12,020 bases of DNA, taken from contig JAOULU010000019.1 of assembly GCA_029881855.1 (NCBI GenBank), positions 1 through 12,020 on the forward strand, written 5' to 3'. The notes under the pieces are model-generated. The model was not told the DNA's origin. It made no database searches and was given only the letters and a program-made list of their open reading frames with translations. The stretch is from Nitrosomonas sp. (GTDB taxonomy: Bacteria; Pseudomonadota; Gammaproteobacteria; Burkholderiales; Nitrosomonadaceae). Position 1 is the first letter of the stretch. Each line of letters starts with the position of its first letter. Shown here piece by piece: positions 6,421 to 12,020 of the stretch. The translations under genes were made by a program, and so were the position numbers.

Positions 6421-9400
6421 TCACTTCAATATAAACTCAGCACGGTTTCCCTTTTTTCTGTACCCTTCTTTCCCATTTTTCATGCCTAACACAAAAATCC
6501 GATCTGCAGAAACGTTTCCTTGGTTTATTAGCCAGCTTTGTGCAGCGAATGCACGTCGTTCTGCTAAGTCAGTCAATTCGCTTTCAGTGATCTCAGTATT
6601 CTCCAGTATTAATTGTTCCATTTCTTCGTCGGGTAAGCTTTTAGTCAAGCCAATAAAATTGGTTGGTTTGTCGAAATCTTCTTTCGAATAAACCCTCTCA
6701 AGATATTCACTGTACTCTTCGGGGGTGAGTGTTACATTTTCCAGTGATCCGCTAGATTTTCCTTTTTTAGCCTCGTCAGCTAGCTTAAGAGCCTTTATTT
6801 TTCGTTGCATATTTGCAAGTTTTAAGCCTTCGCGATCTGAAACCACGTCTATGTGGCCTGCAATTTCAAGGCGCAATGCAGGTCTATCAATTAATGCCTC
6901 GGATAGCGTCAGGAGGCTTGTAGCAGCCTTAGCGTCGATTTCGGCAAAACCTGGCGTAAATTTGATGTACGATAATTCTTCTCCACTATCTAGCATAGCG
7001 CTTAGTAAGGAAAATGGAGCGGTGATTGCTCGTGTAATGAGATTGACAAGCGCATCGAAGATAATGCCGCCGATACTGAATTCAGGATCATTAATAGACC
7101 CTTTAATAGGGAGGTGAATGTCGATTTCACCTCGTCTGTTTTTTAGAATAGCAATGGCCAGTTCTAATGGTACAGATATCGCATCTTCACTTTCTACACG
7201 CTCACCAAGGGTAAGTTGATCTAGGAAAACATTATTCTTGGCGCTTAATTTACCATTCTCAACATGGTAGTGAATATCAACGGAGAGTTTTCCTTTATCG
7301 ATAGCATAGCCGACATATTTACCTGAGTACGAACTGAAAGGCGGTAAATCAATATCTTTTACTTTAGCCACAATATCAAGTAAAAGATCTTTATTGAATG
7401 GATCCATGTCACCACGAATTTCTAGCGGCGCTGTTTTATCTAATGCGCCTTTAATATCAATCTTGCCGACTTTGCTGGCCTGTAATGGTCCAATTTTTCC
7501 TTTAAGGCCCGTCAAATTAGCGCGGTAATTGGGTTTAATAAATCGATCGTTAAAATCGATGTTCCCTTGTTGCAAGACTATTTTGTCAATGTATACTGGC
7601 GTGACTTCATTGGATGTGTCATCCGCTGGCGTTTCTGATGCTATTGTGGCGGGGTCAACTGCTTCATCTTGTCGAATAATTTGCGTCAGATTGAGCTTTC
7701 CTTCGGAGGAAAGAATAACATGGGCAAAAAAACCGTCTAGTTTAATGGTGTTTATATCAACACGTAATGGATCATTGACATATTTAAGGTCGCTGATATC
7801 AAGAGTTTTCCAACGTACTAAATCTGATGCATTTTTTCGGTCAAATATATTAATATTTGCCAGTTGTCCTTTTCCATCAACGGATATTTTTAATGGGTCG
7901 CCATCAGCTTTGATGTTGCCTTGAAAAGAAATATTGCCATTAGTTAGCAGCGCATTGAGTGTGTCACCTGCCCATCCTTGAAGTGATACTAAATCAACGG
8001 CATTTAATCCAAGATTAATATCAATGGCAAGTGGGGACCATGCAATAGAACCCTCAGTTTTTACACTGCCATATTCGTTAACATACGCATTAAGAGTAAA
8101 GCTTAATGGCGTGATTCCATTTAACTCAATGTTTTCAATAAAGAAATTAAGTTGACTCACCATCATTGGCGGTGCTTTTTCAAGTGTTACATCAGTATAG
8201 TATAGTGTGGCCGCATTGATATCGAACCGATTAATTTGTGTGGTCCATGATGAGTCATCGTGTGAGGTTGCCGCCTCTTCATCAATGACAGCAATATCAG
8301 TGGATTCAGGCTCAGGTTTTGTTGCTATTTCAGAAGTTTTGTTATCAACTGTGGTTAGAGCGCGGTCTTCTTCTAGGGGTTTTCTCCCAGGAACCGGAAG
8401 AGGAGATGACTTGGGCTTTTTGGAAAAAAAATGCGTTATATTCAGATCGCCATTTTTTTCACGACGTATTTTGGCGTTAAAACCGTCAAGTATTATTTCA
8501 TCTAGTGTAACGTGTTGTTTAGAGGAGTTAACAATGACATTATCTATAGCAAGTTTTGCCAGCGATAAAACAGCCCCTTCAATGTTTCTACGTGACAATG
8601 AAGCATTATCAAAAGTTAGTGCGAAATTAGAAGGACTTTGTGCGGTTAAATCTACATGTGTCCAATCAATATGAAAATTCTCTAAAGTGGCATGATAAGG
8701 TGTTGTTACCGAATGATTCTCAAATTCGACTTGTCGGAATGTGGAATTGCCTGTTAGATTGATCTTAGGTGACCCGTCGGCGATTTGTGAAAAGGTTAGA
8801 AACAAATTACTGTCGAAGTAACCAGAAATTAAATTGACGCCAACGGGAATAGGTACATATTCATGAATGTTTGTTAGGTCAATATCCGTCAATTTAAGTG
8901 CTAGTATGGCTTCACGGTTAACGGCAAAGGGGAGTAATTGTCCATCAAGCGCAAAAGGTGCACCGTTAACTTTGGCATCAAAATGTGGTTCTACCCAAAA
9001 GGTTCTGACACTATCAAAATTGGCGATGAACGGTATGCCGAAATTAATTTCTGATATTTCCTGATGGCTTTGCTTGAATCTATCGATAAACTCAATGTGT
9101 CCATTCTTAATAATGATATTGCTAACCGAGAATAAGGCTTTTTCTTCATCATCTTCGGATGGTTTTGAGAATTCCTCGATGAGATCTGTAAAGTTAAATT
9201 TATTCTCAGCTTCGCGTACTGCACGTACTGTGGGCGAGGCCAGGGTAATCGCGTTAATAACAGGGGCGCGGTGGGCAATTGATTCGATACTCAGATCGAT
9301 ATGCAATGTGTCAAAAGAAAAAAAAGTTTCTTTGGCATCAGCACTATTACTTTTTTCTCCTACATTAAGACCATGGACAAACATTTCCAAGGTGTAGGGC

Positions 9401-9594
9401 TGAATATCAATGGATTGAATGCTTACCGGGCGGTGTAGCGTTTCAGATAAACTTATTTCAAGTTGGTTTTTAGCATAACCGGGGAGCCAGAAATAACCCA
9501 ATAGGCCGAATAAAGAAATAAAAACGACTATGACGCCGAGACTTATCCCCAGACGTCTACGATTAAAGAAACGAGGTTTTAAAGTCGGAGCCAT
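6421..9594 (-). CDS. Large DUF748 / AsmA-like envelope protein with interrupted C-terminal OmpA-like module
   Basis: The 1057-residue protein starts with a basic segment (MAPTLKPRFFNRRR) and one hydrophobic helix at about 15-37, so it is probably anchored in the inner membrane with a periplasmic body. The body is mostly short alternating beta-like segments, as in the AsmA/DUF748/TamB-like superfamily, whose better studied members form lipid-carrying grooves between membranes. Related motifs recur: NGHIEFIDRF (164-173) matches QGNIDFNDRF (676-685), and L-x-G-x-x-A-type segments recur at about 119-140, 368-390 and 618-640. A Pro/acidic low-complexity linker lies near 390-450. LPIKGSINDPEFSIGG (828-843) is typical of the family's C-terminal part. 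The tail has OmpA-like pieces: LEIAGHID (909-916), then RRAFAAQSWL (1013-1022) with ADRIFVLG, and GNRAEFILK at the end. GAAGGG ahead of ATG 9594 supports the start. Lipid transport is inferred; no substrate is known. Confidence 0.85.
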   Translation of the reverse strand: MAPTLKPRFFNRRRLGISLGVIVVFISLFGLLGYFWLPGYAKNQLEISLSETLHRPVSIQSIDIQPYTLEMFVHGLNVGEKSNSADAKETFFSFDTLHIDLSIESIAHRAPVINAITLASPTVRAVREAENKFNFTDLIEEFSKPSEDDEEKALFSVSNIIIKNGHIEFIDRFKQSHQEISEINFGIPFIANFDSVRTFWVEPHFDAKVNGAPFALDGQLLPFAVNREAILALKLTDIDLTNIHEYVPIPVGVNLISGYFDSNLFLTFSQIADGSPKINLTGNSTFRQVEFENHSVTTPYHATLENFHIDWTHVDLTAQSPSNFALTFDNASLSRRNIEGAVLSLAKLAIDNVIVNSSKQHVTLDEIILDGFNAKIRREKNGDLNITHFFSKKPKSSPLPVPGRKPLEEDRALTTVDNKTSEIATKPEPESTDIAVIDEEAATSHDDSSWTTQINRFDINAATLYYTDVTLEKAPPMMVSQLNFFIENIELNGITPLSFTLNAYVNEYGSVKTEGSIAWSPLAIDINLGLNAVDLVSLQGWAGDTLNALLTNGNISFQGNIKADGDPLKISVDGKGQLANINIFDRKNASDLVRWKTLDISDLKYVNDPLRVDINTIKLDGFFAHVILSSEGKLNLTQIIRQDEAVDPATIASETPADDTSNEVTPVYIDKIVLQQGNIDFNDRFIKPNYRANLTGLKGKIGPLQASKVGKIDIKGALDKTAPLEIRGDMDPFNKDLLLDIVAKVKDIDLPPFSSYSGKYVGYAIDKGKLSVDIHYHVENGKLSAKNNVFLDQLTLGERVESEDAISVPLELAIAILKNRRGEIDIHLPIKGSINDPEFSIGGIIFDALVNLITRAITAPFSLLSAMLDSGEELSYIKFTPGFAEIDAKAATSLLTLSEALIDRPALRLEIAGHIDVVSDREGLKLANMQRKIKALKLADEAKKGKSSGSLENVTLTPEEYSEYLERVYSKEDFDKPTNFIGLTKSLPDEEMEQLILENTEITESELTDLAERRAFAAQSWLINQGNVSADRIFVLGMKNGKEGYRKKGNRAEFILK

Positions 9595-9685
9595 AGCGAA
9601 CCCTTCTAGTTATACGCTTCTAGGGATATATATTAGGTTAAGGACAAGTCACGCTAAGTTATAGATAATTAATGATAGAACTAAA

Positions 9686-9722
9686 AGCTATCCAGAAAAT
9701 TATGAATTATTTCTGGATAGCT
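9686..9722 (-). terminator. Rho-independent terminator after the FKBP gene
   Basis: Perfect 13-bp arms, AGCTATCCAGAAA (9686-9698) and TTTCTGGATAGCT (9710-9722), enclose an 11-nt loop. On the minus strand the stem ends in AGCT and runs into TTTTAG, giving a short U-tract. It begins 24 nt after the FKBP stop and separates that gene from the DUF748 gene. On the plus strand no T-run follows, so the hairpin serves the minus strand. Confidence 0.8.
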
Positions 9723-9745
9723 CAAACTTTGTTATAGCAAACGTA

Positions 9746-10210
9746 TTAATAATGCGAATCGTCTTGTAAACCGATTAACTCAACGTCAAAAATCAAGGTC
9801 GCGTTAGGTGGAATAATATTACCAGCACCACGTGAACCGTAAGCCATTGATGGAGGAATAATAAGCGTGCGATGCCCACCAACTTTCATACCTTGAACCC
9901 CTTGATCCCAACCTTTAATAACGCGTCCTGATCCCAATAAAAATGAGAAGTGATTGTCACGGTCACGTGAACTATCAAATTTATTGCCTTTGTTATCTTC
10001 TGCGCTTTCATCATAAAGCCAGCCGGTATAATGGACATTTGCTGTTTTGCCGACAACAGCTTCTTCACCGGTACCCACTTCTTGGTCGATTTTTTGAAAT
10101 TCTGGGCCAGTGGCAGCACCATGTTCTTTGTATGCGAATGCGGACTGGGGTAATAATGTCAACGCAAACATAATGATACTTAAATTAATCAGGGTCTTTA
10201 TTTTAGACAT
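9746..10210 (-). CDS. Secreted FKBP-type peptidyl-prolyl cis-trans isomerase
   Basis: The start at ATG 10210 is chosen because GAGGAAA lies just upstream; an earlier in-frame ATG at 10243 would add 11 residues and lacks this site. The 154-residue product begins with a signal peptide (MSKIKTLINLSIIMFALTLLPQSAFA, cleavage predicted after residue 26), so it acts in the periplasm. A single FKBP domain follows with an intact pocket: HYTGW (60-64), KFDSS (77-81), GRVIKGWDQGVQGMKVGG (95-112), IIPPSMAYG (117-125) and IPPNATLIFDVELI (133-146). Tyr61, Phe78, Asp79, Val97, Ile98, Trp101, Tyr124 and Phe141 correspond to the FKBP12 pocket. The family catalyses proline cis-trans isomerisation during protein folding. 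There is no added FkpA/Mip-type dimerisation domain. The gene is monocistronic, with its own promoter and terminator. Confidence 0.93.
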   Translation of the reverse strand: MSKIKTLINLSIIMFALTLLPQSAFAYKEHGAATGPEFQKIDQEVGTGEEAVVGKTANVHYTGWLYDESAEDNKGNKFDSSRDRDNHFSFLLGSGRVIKGWDQGVQGMKVGGHRTLIIPPSMAYGSRGAGNIIPPNATLIFDVELIGLQDDSHY

Positions 10211-10265
10211 AGTTTCCTCAAGAAATAAATTAAACTTGGTCAATTGTAATAATCAACTCTAAGGT

Positions 10266-10293
10266 ATTATAACCGCTATGTACTATTCGTCAT
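10266..10293 (-). promoter_or_regulatory. Probable promoter of the FKBP gene
   Basis: On the minus strand ATGACG (10293-10288, 4 of 6 to the -35 consensus), a 16-bp spacer and a perfect TATAAT (10271-10266) precede the FKBP gene by about 55 bp. An imperfect palindrome (10293-10317) touches the -35 element. Confidence 0.5.
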
Positions 10294-10317
10294 TAATTGT
10301 GTTTAAAACGCAATTAA
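10293..10317. repeat. Imperfect 25-bp palindrome in the divergent FKBP/DUF454 intergenic region
   Basis: The arms TTAATTGTGTTT (10293-10304) and AAACGCAATTAA (10306-10317) match at 11 of 12 positions around a central A. The palindrome lies between two divergent genes and abuts the predicted FKBP -35, so it could be an operator. Its AT-rich composition raises the chance of coincidence. Confidence 0.4.
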
Positions 10318-10364
10318 TTTGGAGTCTATGGATTTAATGTTACACCCAGATTTTTATCGTAAAA

Positions 10365-10832
10365 ATGCAGTCATCCAAGAAAAAAATAACCTGTCAAGAT
10401 ATGCATGAAGTCTCTAATACTCAGGCAGTGGATCTTTTGTGTCTACATGATTCGCCGCTGGTGCGTGCATTGTATCTTGGCGCAGGGATCCTCGCGTTAG
10501 CACTGGGCGCCTTGGGTGTTGTTTTGCCGATCTTGCCAACGACACCATTTATTTTATTGGCGGCAGGATGTTTTGCACGTGGTTCAGAACGATTTCATAA
10601 AAAATTATTAGCTAATCGAATTGCTGGTCCAATAATTCGTGATTGGTGTTTGTATCAGAGCATTCCACGTCAGGCCAAACGTTGGGCGTTTCTATTGATG
10701 GCGTTATCATTCGGGAGTTCAATTTTTATTGTGCCGGAATTATGGCAAAAGGTCATGTTAGTTGTGATTGGCAGTATATTAGCCTTTTATGTCTGGCGCA
10801 TTCCTATTAGAGAAATGCCGGCAAATTCATAA
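10365..10832 (+). CDS. DUF454 (YbaN-like) small inner-membrane protein
   Basis: The 155-residue protein matches the DUF454/YbaN family: LGALGVVLPILPTTPFILLA (47-66), CFARGSERFHKKLLANRIAGP (69-89), the SIPRQAKRWA loop (99-108), and a terminal membrane segment ending FYVWRIPI (141-148). Hydrophobic stretches at about 33-54, 56-70, 107-123 and 127-144 suggest an inner-membrane protein with the conserved basic loop facing the cytoplasm. The molecular function of the family is unknown. The first ATG (10365) has no strong ribosome binding site; ATG 10401 (residue 13) is possible and would keep the whole conserved region. The gene is divergent from the FKBP gene and lies 141 bp ahead of the mrpA-like gene in the same orientation, without a clear terminator between them. 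Confidence 0.9.
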   Translation: MQSSKKKITCQDMHEVSNTQAVDLLCLHDSPLVRALYLGAGILALALGALGVVLPILPTTPFILLAAGCFARGSERFHKKLLANRIAGPIIRDWCLYQSIPRQAKRWAFLLMALSFGSSIFIVPELWQKVMLVVIGSILAFYVWRIPIREMPANS

Positions 10833-10973
10833 ATTATCAGATTGACTTTGCTATTATTTATACGTCATGTCAGATATGTTTTATCTAATGATCTAAGCAC
10901 AATCAGCCATTCCTAAAATGGTGACAAAACCTTACAATATACCCTTTTTGCGTCACTAGACAATTTACGTTTT

Positions 10974-12020
10974 ATGAATTTATCGCTTGTAGCGTTAACA
11001 CCTTTCGTTGGTGCTGTTTTTGTTGCCCTAGTTTCACGTTTGGGTAGGTTACATGCTGCCTGGGGTGCGGGCGCAGTTACTTTTCTTGCGCTAGCGTTTT
11101 TATCTCCATTAATGAACGATGCCTTTGCTGGTGAAGTTTTTGTGCAGCATATCAGCTGGATGCCATTATTAGGTCTTGATATCACCTTCCGCTTAGATGG
11201 CTTGGGGCTGCTATTTGCGTTAATGATTCTGTGTATCGGCCTACTCATCATCTTGTATGCCCGCTATTATTTGTCTGAACATGATGACATGGGGCGTTTT
11301 TATGCGTACCTGCTAATGTTCATGGGTTCAATGCTAGGTATCGTGTTATCTGAAAACATTATTCAGATGCTGATATTTTGGGAACTCACCAGCCTGTCAT
11401 CCTTCTTGCTCATTAGTTATTGGCAGACTCGTCAGGAATCACGCACTGGCGCACGTATGGCTTTGGCGGTAACGGGTGGTGGCGGGTTGGCACTACTCGG
11501 CGGTTTCTTGTTACTGGGCGAAATTGTCGGTAGTTATGAATTAACAGTGATTTTGGCATCCGCTGAAACGATTCAAAATCATGCGCTATATTTGCCCATG
11601 TTGGTTTTAGTTTTGCTGGGCGCTTTTACCAAATCAGCACAATTCCCCTTTCATTTTTGGTTGCCCAATGCCATGGCAGCGCCCACCCCCGTGTCCGCCT
11701 ATTTGCATTCGGCTACCATGGTCAAAGCTGGCGTGTTTTTATTGGCACGACTATTTCCCGCTTTATCCGGCACACCAGAATGGTTCTGGCTGGTATGTAT
11801 CACAGGGCTGACAACACTGGTTTTTGGCGCGTATATCGCAATGTTTAAGGATGACCTAAAGGGACTTTTAGCGTATTCGACCATCAGTCATTTGGGGCTA
11901 ATCACTTTGTTGTTTGGCATTGGCACGCCATTGGCTGCGGTAGCGGGTGTTTTTCATATTATTAATCACGCTATTTTCAAGGCTTCGTTGTTTATGGCTG
12001 CCGGGATCATTCATCATGAA
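10974..12020 (+). CDS. mrpA: Mrp-type Na+(K+)/H+ antiporter subunit A (MrpA/MnhA/PhaA), N-terminal 349 codons, partial at right edge
   Basis: The frame is open from ATG 10974 to the right edge and gives 349 residues of a very hydrophobic protein. Segments such as ARYYLSEHDDMGRFYAYLLMF (96-116), SMLGIVLSENIIQMLIFWELTSLSSFLLISYW (119-150), GARMALAVTGGGGLALL (159-175), KSAQFPFHFWLPNAMAAPTPVSAYLHSATMVKAG (220-253) and FHIINHAIFKASLF (327-340) are typical of MrpA, and distinguish it from the related NuoL and MrpD. The conserved proton-path residues are present: Glu137, Lys220, His227 and Lys296, which line up with the Bacillus MrpA residues Glu140, Lys223, His230 and Lys299. Mrp complexes exchange Na+ or K+ for protons and support pH and salt homeostasis; other mrp genes should follow outside the window. 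ATG 10974 is the first ATG in a frame open since 10917, but no clear Shine-Dalgarno precedes it. Confidence 0.93.
   Translation, partial: MNLSLVALTPFVGAVFVALVSRLGRLHAAWGAGAVTFLALAFLSPLMNDAFAGEVFVQHISWMPLLGLDITFRLDGLGLLFALMILCIGLLIILYARYYLSEHDDMGRFYAYLLMFMGSMLGIVLSENIIQMLIFWELTSLSSFLLISYWQTRQESRTGARMALAVTGGGGLALLGGFLLLGEIVGSYELTVILASAETIQNHALYLPMLVLVLLGAFTKSAQFPFHFWLPNAMAAPTPVSAYLHSATMVKAGVFLLARLFPALSGTPEWFWLVCITGLTTLVFGAYIAMFKDDLKGLLAYSTISHLGLITLLFGIGTPLAAVAGVFHIINHAIFKASLFMAAGIIHHE

Noticed and set aside
6356..6691. Plus-strand open frame of 111 codons near the DUF748 3' end
   Set aside because: Most of it is antisense to the C-terminal region of the DUF748 gene, with no domain and no ribosome binding site.
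9820..9975. Two CACGTGAA words resembling parS inside the FKBP gene
   Set aside because: Each matches the 16-bp parS at only about 10 positions and lacks the outer arms, so they are not credible ParB sites.
10211..10243. Longer FKBP start at ATG 10243
   Set aside because: GAGGAAA lies directly ahead of ATG 10210, and starting there gives a normal signal peptide; the extra 11 residues would place acidic residues before it.
10913..11251. Minus-strand open frame of 112 codons
   Set aside because: It lies antisense to the mrpA-like gene, whose translation shows strong family conservation; the minus frame has a low-complexity Lys/Ala/Pro composition with no recognisable domain.

Overview
The window looks like chromosomal DNA of a moderately AT-rich gammaproteobacterium. 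The evidence is the mnmG-rsmG-parA-parB order, the typical sequences of the YbaN-type DUF454 protein, the UPF0434/YcaR-type Trm112 protein and the DUF748/AsmA-like protein, and a secreted small FKBP. A partial malyl-CoA lyase gene at the left edge hints at one-carbon (serine cycle) or related acyl-CoA metabolism, as in methylotrophs or some chemolithotrophs. I cannot name the genus from sequence alone.

Layout. Positions 1-324 (minus) hold the N-terminal part of a malyl-CoA lyase gene, with a strong extended -10 promoter and a leader of about 110 nt. Positions 578-6094 (minus) hold a compact, probably co-transcribed cluster that reads, in transcription order, mnmG, rsmG, parA, parB, a Trm112-like gene and an ADP-ribosylglycohydrolase-family gene. 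A perfect 18-bp palindrome containing the canonical parS site lies exactly at the first possible ATG of mnmG. Positions 6095-6420 are non-coding and carry a likely mnmG promoter. Positions 6421-9594 (minus) encode a 1057-residue DUF748/AsmA-like envelope protein ending in an interrupted OmpA-like module. Positions 9746-10210 (minus) encode a periplasmic FKBP prolyl isomerase with a clear intrinsic terminator. To the right, on the plus strand, are a DUF454 (YbaN) membrane protein and the first 349 codons of a MrpA-type cation/proton antiporter subunit, which runs off the right edge.

How the parts work together. The mnmG-rsmG-parAB block combines tRNA wobble modification, 16S rRNA methylation and chromosome segregation. 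The in-cis parS gives ParB a loading site beside its own operon, which usually marks the origin-proximal part of the chromosome. The two genes after parB (Trm112-like and ADP-ribosylglycohydrolase-like) are less usual there, since many gammaproteobacteria have the atp operon in that place. The right half is envelope biology: a lipid-transfer-like AsmA/DUF748 protein, a periplasmic folding helper, a small inner-membrane protein and an Mrp antiporter locus.

The genes are mostly housekeeping. I saw no mobile element, CRISPR array, tRNA or rRNA, and no convincing new multi-gene system. The points most worth a second look are the parS/start-codon overlap, the non-canonical metal-site motif of the ADP-ribosylglycohydrolase homologue, and the split OmpA-like tail of the DUF748 protein.
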